Positions 41,497 to 49,991 of a stretch of 64,000 nucleotides of DNA are shown here, in pieces. The stretch's first letter is position 1. The number at the start of each line of letters is the position of its first letter. Both the position numbers and the translations under genes were made by a program. The notes beneath the pieces were generated by a model. It was not told the DNA's origin. It ran no database searches and saw only the letters and a list, made by a program, of their open reading frames with translations. This DNA is from Pontibacter kalidii (GTDB lineage Bacteria; Bacteroidota; Bacteroidia; Cytophagales; Hymenobacteraceae), in contig NZ_CP111079.1 of the NCBI RefSeq assembly GCF_026278245.1, forward strand, positions 4,522,501-4,586,500. The letters are read 5' to 3'.

Positions 41497-43026
41497 CTAG
41501 TGTTTGAAGTGGCGTACGCCTGTCATCACCATGGCCATGTTGTGTGCGTCGCAGTAATCAATCGAGTCCTGGTCCTTGATGGAGCCGCCGGGCTGCACCA
41601 CTGCCTTTATACCCGCCTTGTCTGCAATTTCAACACAATCCGGGAACGGGAAGAAGGCATCGGAGGCCATCACGGTCTTGCTCACATCAAAGCCAAAGCT
41701 CTGGGCTTTCTCGATGGCCTGACGCAGGGCATCCACACGCGAGGTCTGGCCCACGCCGCTCGAAAACATCATCTTGTCGGTAGCCAGCACAATGGTATTG
41801 GATTTGGTGTGCTTGCACACTTTGGCGGCGAACACCAGGGCCTTTTTCTCCTCGGCGGTTGGCTGGCGCTTGGTGGCGGTTTTAAAGTCAGCCTCTGTTT
41901 CGGTGGCCAGGTCCTTGTCCTGCTCGATCACGCCGTTCAGCAGGGTTTTGAATAGCTTGGTTGGCAGCTCCACCGGCTTCTGCTTCAGCAGGATGCGGTT
42001 CTTCTTCGTCTTCAGCAGGTCCAGCGCGTCAGCCTCATACTCCGGCGCGATCAATACCTCGAAGAACAGCTTGTTCAGCTCCTCGGCCACGGCCATGTCG
42101 ATGGCGCGGTTAGCGATGATCACGCCCCCGAAAGCCGATACCGGGTCAGACGACAGGGCGTTCAGGTAAGCCTCTTTCATACTTTCGCCGGTGGCGACAC
42201 CACACGCATTGGTGTGCTTCAGGATGGCTACCGCCGGCTCCTCGAACTCAGCGGCCAGGGCCACGGCGGCGTCCACGTCTACCAGGTTGTTGTAAGAAAG
42301 CTGCTTGCCGTTCAGCTGCTCAAACAGATCCTCCAGCTTGCCGTAGAAAGTGCCTTTCTGGTGCGGGTTCTCGCCGTAGCGCAGCGGCATGCTGTGCTGC
42401 ACGCTCTGCTTAAAGGCCTGCGTTTCACCAGCAGCATTCATGTAGTTGAAGATATGGGTGTCGTAATGCGACGACACGTTAAAGGCCTTGGCGGCGAAGC
42501 GCTTGCGGTCTTCCAGTTCCGTGGCACCATTTTTCTCCTGCAGCAGCTCCACCACCTCGTCGTACTGCTCACGCGAAGACACGATCAGCACATCCTTGAA
42601 ATTCTTGGCTGCCGCACGAATCAGGGAGATACCGCCGATGTCGATCTTCTCGATCACGTCCGCTTCTGAGGCACCAGAGGCTACGGTTTCCTCGAACGGG
42701 TAAAGGTCTACCACCACCAGGTCGATGGGCGGGATTTCATACTTCTCACGCTCCGATAGGTCGCTCTGGTTATCGCGGCGGTGCAGAATGCCGCCAAATA
42801 CCTTTGGGTGCAGGGTTTTCACGCGGCCGCCGAAGATAGAGGGGTAGTCTGTCAGGTCTTCCACGGCTACCACCTTGGCGCCTTGCTCTTCTAAGAAAGT
42901 TTGGGTACCACCTGTAGAGTAGATCGTGACGCCGTGTTGCTTCAGCAGCTCCACCAGCGGCTCCAGGCGGTCTTTATAGTATACCGAGATCAGCGCGGAT
43001 TTGATTTTAACGGGTTGCATGGGCAT
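41497..43026 (-). CDS. purH: AICAR transformylase/IMP cyclohydrolase
   Basis: This 509-residue bifunctional enzyme carries out the last two steps of purine synthesis: formylation of AICAR by 10-formyl-THF and ring closure to IMP. The N-terminal MGS-like cyclohydrolase domain has VKIKSALISVYYKD and TGGTQTFLEEQG; the transformylase half carries MPLRYGENPHQKGTF and LKHTNACGVA with its catalytic Lys-His. It is 26 bases after purN. The start may be the internal Met two codons downstream (MQPVKIK), a common PurH N-terminus. Confidence 0.97.
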   Translation of the reverse strand: MPMQPVKIKSALISVYYKDRLEPLVELLKQHGVTIYSTGGTQTFLEEQGAKVVAVEDLTDYPSIFGGRVKTLHPKVFGGILHRRDNQSDLSEREKYEIPPIDLVVVDLYPFEETVASGASEADVIEKIDIGGISLIRAAAKNFKDVLIVSSREQYDEVVELLQEKNGATELEDRKRFAAKAFNVSSHYDTHIFNYMNAAGETQAFKQSVQHSMPLRYGENPHQKGTFYGKLEDLFEQLNGKQLSYNNLVDVDAAVALAAEFEEPAVAILKHTNACGVATGESMKEAYLNALSSDPVSAFGGVIIANRAIDMAVAEELNKLFFEVLIAPEYEADALDLLKTKKNRILLKQKPVELPTKLFKTLLNGVIEQDKDLATETEADFKTATKRQPTAEEKKALVFAAKVCKHTKSNTIVLATDKMMFSSGVGQTSRVDALRQAIEKAQSFGFDVSKTVMASDAFFPFPDCVEIADKAGIKAVVQPGGSIKDQDSIDYCDAHNMAMVMTGVRHFKH

Positions 43027-43052
43027 GAAGGTATGAGATTGATGTAATGGTT

Positions 43053-43646
43053 TTATAGTTGGTTATTTTCCAGCAGCAGCCTCTCCACCACCTCGGGCAG
43101 GTGCTTGTGCTCCAATTGTAGTATGCGGGCAGCCAGCTCCTCGGGCGAGTCGGTGGGTTGTACCGGGCAGCGCTCCTGAAGTATAAACTCGCCTTTGTCG
43201 TACTCCTCGTTGATGTAATGGATGGTGATACCCGACTCCGGCTCCTGCGCCTGGATAACGGCCGCGTGCACATGGGCGCCGTGCATGCCCTTGCCGCCGT
43301 ACTTGGGCAGCAGGGCAGGGTGTATGTTGATGATGCGGTTCGGGAAGGCGCGCAGCAGGTTTAGCGGCACCAGCCACAGGAAACCGGCCAGCACGATCAG
43401 GTCGGGCTCAAAGGCTTGCACCTGCTCCAGTACCTTGTCAGTGTTGTAAAATTCGTCGCGGGTAAACAAAAAAGCCGGGACGCGGAAGGTCTCGGCTCGT
43501 TTTAGGGCATACGCTTTCGGGTTGTTAGAAAACAGGGCGGCCACACGTATGGCAGGGTGGTGTTCGAAATGCTCCAGCAGGCGCTGCGCATTGCTCCCCG
43601 ATCCCGACGCGAATATGACTATATGTTTCTTATCCTTTGGTTTCAA
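43053..43646 (-). CDS. purN: Phosphoribosylglycinamide formyltransferase (GAR transformylase)
   Basis: This protein of about 197 residues transfers a formyl group from 10-formyl-THF to GAR in purine synthesis. VIFASGSGSNAQRLL near the start binds the phosphoribosyl group. The catalytic triad is in RIINIHPALLPKYGGKG (Asn, His) and DKGEFILQ (Asp). The open frame extends to TTG 43673, but that codon lies in the promoter element TATATTTG (43678-43671), so the start is more likely TTG 43646 (MKPKDKKHIVIFA). It precedes purH. Confidence 0.9.
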   Translation of the reverse strand: MKPKDKKHIVIFASGSGSNAQRLLEHFEHHPAIRVAALFSNNPKAYALKRAETFRVPAFLFTRDEFYNTDKVLEQVQAFEPDLIVLAGFLWLVPLNLLRAFPNRIINIHPALLPKYGGKGMHGAHVHAAVIQAQEPESGITIHYINEEYDKGEFILQERCPVQPTDSPEELAARILQLEHKHLPEVVERLLLENNQL

Positions 43647-43670
43647 AAGTATGGGCTTGCGATGAAACTG

Positions 43671-43701
43671 CAAATATAACGGGTTTGGCGGGAGATGTAA
43701 A
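43671..43701 (-). promoter_or_regulatory. Promoter of purN-purH
   Basis: On the minus strand TTTA (43701-43698) and TATATTTG (43678-43671) are 19 bases apart, matching the Bacteroidota promoter with a TTTA in place of TTTG. It excludes the upstream TTG at 43673 as start codon of purN. Confidence 0.6.
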
Positions 43702-43928
43702 TGTATAAGTATAAAATCGTGGTTTATACTTTGGTTTTGCGGGTGTAGCTGCTGCGGATTCTTGTTTTATACTTGGCCCATACTTTATTCCTTTCTACAT
43801 CAGAGTTTTTAGGAGGAGTGGATGAACAGGGTTTTATACTTCGGCTATACTTTATACTTCCTCTTTCTGGTGCAAGTCTGAAGACTTGCTAGCCGCTGCT
43901 TCACGGCACTTGAAACAAGCTATCCTTT

Positions 43929-44116
43929 CTAGCTGCCGCTGATCCTGTAGTTCCCACAAACCTACCATTGCACTTCATACTTTGGCTCCCTCAGCCCGGG
44001 AGGGCTCGTCCTCGGGCATTGCGCTGTGTTCCCTCCTGCGCCAAGGCGCTGCCCTTGACGGGCACCGGATCTCACAAGGCGCTCAACCCAAGGACTGGGT
44101 TCAGTTCGATAGCTGC
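43929..44116 (+). repeat. Composite repeat, core module, copy B
   Basis: This is homologous to 26461-26660: CTAGCTGCCG at the start, GCCCGGGAGGGCTCGTCCTC hairpin, GCATTGCGCTGTGT, CAAGGCGCTCAACCCAAGGA and CAGTTCGATAGCTGC at the end. The part between the hairpin and CAAGGCGCT differs from copies A and C. The preceding 43702-43928 has TATACTT words and no gene. Confidence 0.83.
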
Positions 44117-44276
44117 TGCCTTTGCTATGGAACAAGTATAAGTCCCCCTTTGAAAGGGGCAGGGGTTGATAATCGCATACTGAACAATTCCCCTCCTCGG
44201 AGGGGTCAGGGGTGGGTAAGGCACAAGCGGACGCTTGCGCCATCAGCGAGCGTAGCGATCAGGGTTGGGTTATACC

Positions 44277-44413
44277 TGTAGGGACAGGTCGCGACCTGTC
44301 CGCGCGATACCAGCAACTATGCAATTTATACTTCAGCATGAGTAACTACGAGCTCCCCTCCTGGGGGTAGGGGCCCTCGAAAAAGCCAAGGAGGGGCAGG
44401 GGTGGTTGGACCC
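44277..44413 (+). repeat. 137-bp direct repeat, copy 2
   Basis: Identical to 26804-26940 except at one position. Here the palindrome is perfect: GGACAGGTCGCGACCTGTCC at 44282-44301. A preceding stretch (44150-44276) has the CCCCT-AGGGG and CCCCTCC-GGAGGGG hairpins, as in copy A. Confidence 0.95.
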
Positions 44414-44473
44414 TATACTAGCTTCGTCTCCTGTTCTTAGGGGCAGTTGGCCCCACCAAAGTATAAAAACCGC

Positions 44474-44857
44474 TTACTCCCCCTCGTAGAAATCAATGAG
44501 CGAGGCGAAGTAGGCGTGGTCCCAACCTTCGGCAATGTCTTCATAGGCCTCGTCGGGGATGTTGGTGTGGCGCAGCTCGGCGGAGGTGCCATACTTGTGC
44601 GGGTGCAGTTTAATGGTCACGATGGATGGTTCCTCCTGCTCGCCGAAATACCACTGTTGTACCAGCTTGCTGTTTTCCTCAAACTCCAGGTTTTTGCCGG
44701 TTATACTTCCTTCCCACAGCGAGAACTCCGACCCCGGCTCCGTAGACATTTCCGCGGGCTCGCCTGTCCAGAGCTGCAAGGTGTAGGGGTTGGTCAGGGC
44801 CACGTATACTTCCTCGGGCTCGGCAGGTATGATGTAGTATTTCTTGTAGTCTTTCAT
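44474..44857 (-). CDS. SRPBCC (AHSA1-like) domain protein
   Basis: This 127-residue protein has the START/Bet v1-like fold of the AHSA1 group: ITPAEPEEVYVALTNPYTL-type opening (here YIIPAEPEEVYVALTNP), LWTGEPAEMSTEPGSEFSLW, then GSITGKNLEFEENSKLVQQW and a helical end (EGWDHAYFASLIDFYEG). Such proteins bind small hydrophobic ligands or act as co-chaperones; the ligand is unknown. It is 11 bases after the HAD phosphatase gene and may be co-transcribed with it. Confidence 0.86.
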   Translation of the reverse strand: MKDYKKYYIIPAEPEEVYVALTNPYTLQLWTGEPAEMSTEPGSEFSLWEGSITGKNLEFEENSKLVQQWYFGEQEEPSIVTIKLHPHKYGTSAELRHTNIPDEAYEDIAEGWDHAYFASLIDFYEGE

Positions 44858-44868
44858 CTGTTTATACT

Positions 44869-45693
44869 TTATAACCAGTACTTCTCAATGGCCACGGCCA
44901 CGCCATCCTCTATACTTTTCAGCGTGACCTCATCGGCCACAGCTTTTACCTCTTCGCGGGCGTTGGCTACGGCGATGCCCATGCCCGCCTCCTGCAGCAG
45001 GTGGATGTCGTTGTAGTTATCGCCGAAGGCCATTACCTCGTGCAGGCCCATGTTAAAACGCTCCTTCAGCAGCAGTTCCAGGGCGGTGGCCTTGGAGATG
45101 GCCCGCGGGGCGATTTCCAGGTAAGTGTCTTTGGAGCGGTAAGCATGCACCCGGTCGGCATAGTTGCTGTTCAGCTCCTGCTGCAGCGCATCTATCTCGT
45201 CGGCGGGGCCCATGCACATCACTTTATGCGCGCCGGTCTCTGTCTGGTGCCACTTAGCAAGTATAGGGGTCAGTTCAGTAACTTTCGGGGATACCTTGGT
45301 GATGCGCTGCTCGCGCTCGGCCCAGTAATCCATCGCCGGGGCGTACCAGTTGTCCTGTTCATACAAGCTCACGTGTATGTTGGAGCCCTGGGTGTAATCA
45401 TGGATGACCTGGCAGACATCGGGCTGAATCTGCACTGAGTCCAGCTGCAGGGGGGCGGATTTGCCATCCTCGAAATGGATAACATAGCCGCCGTTAAAGC
45501 AGATGAGCGGGTGGTGGAGTATGTTCAGCTCCTGTTGCAGGTGGCGCATGGCGCTCGGCATGCGCGAGGAGGCCAGAATAACAGGCACGTCTTTGTTCAG
45601 GCGTTTGAACGTATCGATGGTGCGCTGCGAGAGCTGGCGCTCGCTGTTGAGCAAGGTGCCGTCTATATCAGTGCAGATAGCTCGAAATTTCAT
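44869..45693 (-). CDS. Cof-type HAD-IIB phosphatase
   Basis: This 274-residue hydrolase has the HAD motifs: I DIDGTLLNSERQL (nucleophile Asp in TDIDGT), II VILASSRMP, III the Lys in RAISKATAL and IV FGDNYNDIHLL. A C2B cap lies between motifs II and III. Cof-type members dephosphorylate sugar phosphates, nucleotides or cofactors; the substrate is not predictable here. The gene precedes the AHSA1-like gene and follows a hotdog gene on the same strand. Confidence 0.92.
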   Translation of the reverse strand: MKFRAICTDIDGTLLNSERQLSQRTIDTFKRLNKDVPVILASSRMPSAMRHLQQELNILHHPLICFNGGYVIHFEDGKSAPLQLDSVQIQPDVCQVIHDYTQGSNIHVSLYEQDNWYAPAMDYWAEREQRITKVSPKVTELTPILAKWHQTETGAHKVMCMGPADEIDALQQELNSNYADRVHAYRSKDTYLEIAPRAISKATALELLLKERFNMGLHEVMAFGDNYNDIHLLQEAGMGIAVANAREEVKAVADEVTLKSIEDGVAVAIEKYWL

Positions 45694-45753
45694 GCGTCGT
45701 ACTATGGTTTGGGCCGCAAGTTACAAGTATGGGCTGCCAAAAGCGAATAAATG

Positions 45754-46254
45754 TCAGGCCTTTGGCTTGGCCTTCAGCGACCAGGTAAAACGGAACTCGG
45801 CCACCTGGTCACCGGCCTCGTCCACGCCTCTACTGGTGGCCACCACGGTTACGCCTTCTCCGGTAGCTTTGGTCTGTTCTACGGCCTGCTGTATCTGTTG
45901 CCCATTGTGGCAGGTAAAGGTGATCCTGCCGACTGCCTTCTTGGTGAAACTGGCCTCCATGCTCACCACCAGCATCGATACGGCAGGGCTGGACTGATAG
46001 ACGTGCATCATGCACAGCACCCCGGTCGAGAGCTCGGCAGCCATACTTAAGCAGGCGAAGTAGATGGACTGGAAGGGATTCTTGTTGACGTACTTGTACG
46101 GGATGGAAACCGCGGCATGCTCCGGTGTGAGGGTGGTTACGCGCAGGCCGGCCAGGTAAGCCATGGGCAGCCTGGAGAGCAGGAAGAGGCGAAACTTGAC
46201 CGGCGATGAAACCAGTTGTCGGAACGCTGCGGCATTGTCTGGCTGAGGCTTCAT
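45754..46254 (-). CDS. DUF4442 hotdog-fold protein, possible thioesterase
   Basis: This 166-residue protein has a hotdog fold of the DUF4442/YiiD C-terminal type. The signature is VSIPYKYVNKNPFQSIYFACLSMAAELSTG (in pieces: IPYKYVNKNPFQSIYFAC and AAELSTG), with the helix wrapped by beta strands. Related proteins cleave acyl-CoA thioesters, but the catalytic residues are not clear, so thioesterase activity is only inferred. It lies between the Fur gene and the HAD phosphatase on the same strand. Confidence 0.8.
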   Translation of the reverse strand: MKPQPDNAAAFRQLVSSPVKFRLFLLSRLPMAYLAGLRVTTLTPEHAAVSIPYKYVNKNPFQSIYFACLSMAAELSTGVLCMMHVYQSSPAVSMLVVSMEASFTKKAVGRITFTCHNGQQIQQAVEQTKATGEGVTVVATSRGVDEAGDQVAEFRFTWSLKAKPKA

Positions 46255-46302
46255 GGCGTGCTTATGCGGTGTACGTGGTGCGGCATGGCTTTCAGGCGCG
46301 CT

Positions 46303-46722
46303 TTAGTCGTTGCATCCCTTGCAGGTGCCTTCTGCTGAGAAGTGTAGTCGTTCGGCGGTGTATCCCTGGGGCAGGGCCATACTTGGGATACGGATCTCGT
46401 TGAGGCAGAAGGTCTGGCCGCAGGAGGTGCAGTTGAAGTGGATGTGGTTGTCCTGGTGCTTTTGCTGCGAGCAGGTGTCAGTCTTGCAGAGTGCAAACTT
46501 AATGGCGCCGCTTACATCGTTTATACTATGTATGAGCCCCTTTTCCTCGAATGAGTACAAGGTACGGTAGATCGTTACACGGTCATAGCTATCACCGATA
46601 AGCCGTTCCAGGTCTGCGTGAGAGAGTGCAAAGTCCTGCTCCAGAAAACATTGTAGCACCTCCAGGCGGCAGCCCGTCTTGCGCAATCCGTACTCTTCCA
46701 GCAGCTCCTGTGCTCTGTCCAT
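46303..46722 (-). CDS. Fur-family transcriptional regulator
   Basis: This 139-residue regulator has a winged-helix DNA-binding N-terminus (GCRLEVLQCFLEQDFALSHA, RVTIYRTLYSFEEKGL) and a metal-binding dimerisation half. A structural zinc site is formed by FNCTSCGQTF and GTCKGC at the end; HIHF is the other ligand region. It could sense iron, zinc or peroxide; its exact subtype is not clear. I start at ATG 46722 (MDRAQELLEE), because a promoter at 46762-46755 excludes the longer frame from 46830. Confidence 0.91.
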   Translation of the reverse strand: MDRAQELLEEYGLRKTGCRLEVLQCFLEQDFALSHADLERLIGDSYDRVTIYRTLYSFEEKGLIHSINDVSGAIKFALCKTDTCSQQKHQDNHIHFNCTSCGQTFCLNEIRIPSMALPQGYTAERLHFSAEGTCKGCND

Positions 46723-46754
46723 TTTTAATGCTATGCTCCAGTTTGTAACAATGT

Positions 46755-46784
46755 CAAATATACTTACTAACCCAGATAAAGCAA
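46755..46784 (-). promoter_or_regulatory. Bacteroidota-type promoter of the Fur gene
   Basis: On the minus strand TTG (46784-46782) and TATATTTG (46762-46755) are 19 bases apart. The expected start of transcription is about 46748, 25 bases before ATG 46722. Confidence 0.78.
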
Positions 46785-46929
46785 TAAACGGATAAACGGA
46801 GGAAAAGATATATAGTGAAAAAAGTATCAAAAAAGTGGAGCAAAAGCAATCGCTTTACGTATGTATGTGAATACTGTCATTTAATAATGTATCGTCATAC
46901 CTAATATTGAAATGTTAAAACCTTTTACA

Positions 46930-47673
46930 ATGAAAAAAGCTCTACACGTTATTGCCACCCTATTGGCCATCGTTCTGGCAACTGGCGCTGGCAATGCACA
47001 AACGCAGGAACCTACCATTAATGGAACCCTTGATGTGATCTCCGAGCAGGGGAACCTGGTTGTGGGAACGGATGTACAGTGGCAGGTGCTGATTAAGTCT
47101 TTTGACCGTAAGGATGAGAAGGCCAATCTGGAGATAAAGCTGCACAACCCGGCACAAAGCGGCAACTTTACCCTTTTCTATAACTCCAACCGTAACGCGG
47201 CTAACGAAGACGAAGCCGACTATGCGCAGGTTGCCTTTGATAATGGCGTTGCCGTAGTTGGCGCCGAAGGAGGGGAGGCCCTTCCGGAGTCCTTAAGGGA
47301 GTACTTCAAGATAAACTTCTCTGCACCGGGCATCTACAAGTATGACCTGATCCTGCGCCGCGAAGATGGCAACGCGCTGGCCTCCATCACCGAGACTGTG
47401 ACGGTAGGCACCGTGGCCGGCATTGACGATATGATCGGTGATACCCGCGTGGCTGTTTACCCAACCGTATCGCAGGGCACCGTGAAGTTGAGCCTGGGCA
47501 GCATCCGCAATGCCAACGTGGCTGTAATGGATATGCTGGGCCGCAAAGTGCTGGAGCTGAGCAACGCCAACGGCACCGTGGAGATCAACACCCGGCAATA
47601 TGCCCGTGGCACGTACTTCGTAAAGGTCATGGCTGAAGACGATGTAGCCTCCAGCCGCCTGATTGTGAGATAG
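46930..47673 (+). CDS. T9SS type A sorting domain-containing secreted protein
   Basis: This 247-residue protein (from ATG 46930; ATG 46912 is possible) has a signal peptide ending GNAQ. The middle contains a beta-rich domain (about 60-150) resembling an Ig-like module. The C-terminal ~80 residues are a type A sorting domain: VAVYPTVSQGTVKLSL, VAVMDMLGRKVLELS, YARGTYFVKVMAEDD and the final RLIVR. Such domains direct cargo through the type IX secretion system to the surface. Function of the body is unknown. Confidence 0.88.
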   Translation: MKKALHVIATLLAIVLATGAGNAQTQEPTINGTLDVISEQGNLVVGTDVQWQVLIKSFDRKDEKANLEIKLHNPAQSGNFTLFYNSNRNAANEDEADYAQVAFDNGVAVVGAEGGEALPESLREYFKINFSAPGIYKYDLILRREDGNALASITETVTVGTVAGIDDMIGDTRVAVYPTVSQGTVKLSLGSIRNANVAVMDMLGRKVLELSNANGTVEINTRQYARGTYFVKVMAEDDVASSRLIVR

Positions 47674-47697
47674 TCTCTTTTGCTTATTGGTTACGTT

Positions 47698-47730
47698 AAG
47701 AAGCCCGTGGTTAGCGCCCCGGGCTTCTTT
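47698..47730 (+). terminator. Terminator of the T9SS cargo gene
   Basis: AAGAAGCCCG at 47698-47707 pairs with CGGGCTTCTT at 47720-47729 and continues with TTTA. It lies 25 bases after the stop codon. Confidence 0.9.
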
Positions 47731-47759
47731 TATGCTTCCTGCTGATGCGAGCGTATGCG

Positions 47760-48602
47760 CTACAGCAGCAGCATTGAGAGAATGCCGCTGAACATGATAA
47801 GCTTGTTGAGGTTGCTGAGGTAAGTAAAGTCCCGTTTGCGGTCGGCTCGCACCAGCTTTACCACCAGCCATGCGCTTGGCAGCAGCACCAGCAGCACCAT
47901 GTACGCATCAAATATCCCGTTGGAGGCGGGATGAAGTATAACGACTGTAACAAATACCTGGAAAGCGACTATCAGCGGGTACAGCACCAGTTTGGCCCCG
48001 CGCATACCGGCCACAATGGGTAGGGTGCGGCACTCAAAGGAGGCATCACCCTTCATGTCTTCTATGTCTTTGATGATCTCCCTGATGAGAGAGATAAGGA
48101 AGGCAAACAGCGCGTAGCCCAGCGTGATGCGGTTCAGTTGATCGGCGTACACGGCCACCACCAGCAGCATAGAAGCCGATAGCAGCGCGATCACCACATT
48201 GCCGATGAGCAGCATCTTCTTGAGCCGCGCCGAGTAGCCCCAGAGCAGCAGCACCGCCCCCAGGTTTATCAGCGCCACCGGGATGGAGAGCAGCAGGCCC
48301 ATCAACACACCGGTGCCTGAAAGGATGAGGTGGGCGAACATGGCCCTGCGCCGGCGTATGAGGCGGCCCACCAGCAGGCGGCCGGGCTTGTTGATAGCAT
48401 CGATCTTTACGTCGTAGTAGTCGTTGATGATGTAGCCGGCGGCGGCGATGCAGACGGTGGAGAGCACCAGCAACCAGAACCTGCCATCCTGCAGCCTGTG
48501 CCATTCCAACTCCGGGGCCAGCAGGCAGGCCTGCACCAGCGCCTGGCTCAGCACGATCATTACCAGGTTGCGGGCGCGTATCAGTTCAAGGATGTGTCTC
48601 AC
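47760..48602 (-). CDS. UbiA-family prenyltransferase (probable geranylgeranylglycerol-phosphate type)
   Basis: This 280-residue protein with about eight membrane helices has the two UbiA metal-binding aspartate motifs: NDYYDVKIDAINKPGRL (NDxxDxxxD) and DIEDMKGDASF. Bacteroidota paralogues with this signature are annotated as geranylgeranylglycerol-phosphate geranylgeranyltransferases; other possible products are menaquinone or heme O precursors. The kdsC and DUF2520 genes, common neighbours of this family, lie upstream. Confidence 0.85.
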   Translation of the reverse strand: MRHILELIRARNLVMIVLSQALVQACLLAPELEWHRLQDGRFWLLVLSTVCIAAAGYIINDYYDVKIDAINKPGRLLVGRLIRRRRAMFAHLILSGTGVLMGLLLSIPVALINLGAVLLLWGYSARLKKMLLIGNVVIALLSASMLLVVAVYADQLNRITLGYALFAFLISLIREIIKDIEDMKGDASFECRTLPIVAGMRGAKLVLYPLIVAFQVFVTVVILHPASNGIFDAYMVLLVLLPSAWLVVKLVRADRKRDFTYLSNLNKLIMFSGILSMLLL

Positions 48603-48676
48603 GGGCAGTGGCGGAAAGTATGAGTACGGGTTATAGCTTGTTTCCGTAAAAATACAACAGAGTAGCGAGGGGGCAA

Positions 48677-48706
48677 CAAAAAAAGCCCCTGCAGTAGGGG
48701 CTTTTC
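48677..48706 (-). terminator. Terminator of the cold-shock gene
   Basis: AAGCCCCT (48683-48690) pairs with AGGGGCTT (48696-48703) across a five-base loop. The left A run reads as U on the minus strand. Confidence 0.92.
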
Positions 48707-48729
48707 CTGTGCATGTAAAGTATGTCTGG

Positions 48730-48924
48730 TTAGAACTTCTTCACGTTTACAGCATTGATTCCTTTTTTGCCTTCCACCGTGTCGAACTCAACGCGGTCAT
48801 TCTGCTGGATCTGCAGACCGTTAAGGCCGGTTACGTGTACAAAGAAATCTTCGTTGGTGTCGTCCTCAGTGATAAAGCCGAAACCCTTTGACTCGATAAA
48901 GAACTTTACTTTTCCTGTCTTCAT
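48730..48924 (-). CDS. cspA: Cold-shock domain protein
   Basis: This 64-residue OB-fold nucleic-acid chaperone has the RNP1 motif KGFGFITED and RNP2 motif EDFFVHVT, so single-stranded RNA binding is expected. The length is that of typical CspA. The upstream 120 bases (48925-49045) are very AT-rich, suggesting a long structured 5' leader, as in other cold-shock genes. Its terminator is strong. Confidence 0.95.
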   Translation of the reverse strand: MKTGKVKFFIESKGFGFITEDDTNEDFFVHVTGLNGLQIQQNDRVEFDTVEGKKGINAVNVKKF

Positions 48925-49045
48925 AAAAAATTGACTGTTGATGGTAATTAAACTGAGGGTAAACTAAAAATTATTTTCTATATATCCAATAGTGTATTAA
49001 ATAAAATCTTCTATTTATTTAGAAAATAGTATAACCCCGGTTGAA

Positions 49046-49543
49046 TTACCAGTTGTCCTGCGCTTTCATGATGGTCTCGATAAGCTCGCGCACGGCGCCC
49101 CTGCCTCCGTTCCTGGTGGAGATGAAGGTGGAGATGGCCTGGATGTCGTCGGCGGCATCGGCCGGGCAGGCGCGCAGGCCGCAGCGCTGCATTACCTCGT
49201 AGTCAGGCATGTCGTCGCCCATGTAGGCCACGGTGGCAGGGTTCACGCCCTGCATGTACAGGTAGTCCTCCATGGCCTCCACCTTGTCGTCTATCCCCAG
49301 GAAGATATCCTCGATGCCGAGCTGCTCCAGGCGGCGGCGCACGCCCGGCTCGTTCTTGCCCGAGATGATGGCCACATGGTAGCCCTGGCTGATAGCATGC
49401 TTGATGGCAAAACCATCCTTAATGTTGAAGGCGCGCACCTGCTCGCCGTCGGCAAAGCAGTAGAGCAGGCCGTCGGTCAGTACGCCATCCACATCAAAAA
49501 TAAATGTGGTGATGCTGTTAAGGTCTGTTTGGGTGATAGACAT
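49046..49543 (-). CDS. kdsC: 3-deoxy-D-manno-octulosonate 8-phosphate phosphatase
   Basis: This 165-residue HAD phosphatase removes phosphate from KDO 8-P during lipopolysaccharide core synthesis. Catalytic Asp18 and Asp20 are in FDVDGVLTDG; IISGKNEPGVRRRL and YMGDDMPDYEVM complete the HAD motifs. The lack of a large cap and tetramer-type length identify KdsC rather than other HAD proteins. No other kds gene is in the window. Confidence 0.92.
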   Translation of the reverse strand: MSITQTDLNSITTFIFDVDGVLTDGLLYCFADGEQVRAFNIKDGFAIKHAISQGYHVAIISGKNEPGVRRRLEQLGIEDIFLGIDDKVEAMEDYLYMQGVNPATVAYMGDDMPDYEVMQRCGLRACPADAADDIQAISTFISTRNGGRGAVRELIETIMKAQDNW

Positions 49544-49580
49544 ACGTGTAGGTTATAGGAATCCGGTACCAGCAAAAAGA

Positions 49581-49612
49581 AAAAGGCTCCTTCCCCTGAA
49601 AGAGCCTTTAAA
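49581..49612 (-). terminator. Terminator after iscX
   Basis: AAAGGCTC at 49582-49589 pairs with GAGCCTTT at 49602-49609. A run of A on the left reads as U on the minus strand. Confidence 0.75.
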
Positions 49613-49656
49613 AGTATAGAAAATTCTGAATTTATACTTGCGTGAGCAGGTATGAT

Positions 49657-49893
49657 TTAGTCTTGGTTGTCGCGCCATTCGTAAACCCAGGCCGCTTGTA
49701 TCTGTTCCAGGTGCCCTTCGTTGGCTTGCTCGCGCGTGCCCTCAAAGTTCGGCAGCGACAGCACCCACTCCAGCAGTTCGGTAAAGCGGATGCGGTAAAT
49801 CTTAGACTCAGAGAAATCATCGCCGAACTTTTCGTAAAGCGCCATCGCGATGTCCTCGTAATCGTTCCAGTGTATTGGTGGCTCGTAGCTCAT
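49657..49893 (-). CDS. iscX: IscX-like Fe-S assembly protein
   Basis: This 78-residue acidic protein matches IscX: HWNDYEDIAMALYEKFGDD near the start, RIRFTELLEWVLSLPNF and the end LEQIQAAWVYEWRD. E. coli IscX is 66 residues and binds IscS and iron. The ferredoxin gene follows closely upstream on the same strand. The usual iscSUA and hscBA genes are not in this window. Confidence 0.9.
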   Translation of the reverse strand: MSYEPPIHWNDYEDIAMALYEKFGDDFSESKIYRIRFTELLEWVLSLPNFEGTREQANEGHLEQIQAAWVYEWRDNQD

Positions 49894-49940
49894 ACTTTTT
49901 CAGGTATCAATTATCAGTTATCAATTACCATTTGGCATCT

Positions 49941-49977
49941 AACACTTACCGATCAAGCTTCTTTATTAGTAAGTGTT
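49941..49977. repeat. Inverted repeat in the iscX-fdx spacer
   Basis: AACACTTAC (49941-49949) and GTAAGTGTT (49969-49977) are a perfect pair. The spacer also contains TCAATTATCAGTTATCAATTA. It is part of the same AT-rich operon-spacer type seen at 10.4, 19.8 and 21.3 kb. Confidence 0.75.
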
Positions 49978-49991
49978 AAATGATAAATGAA

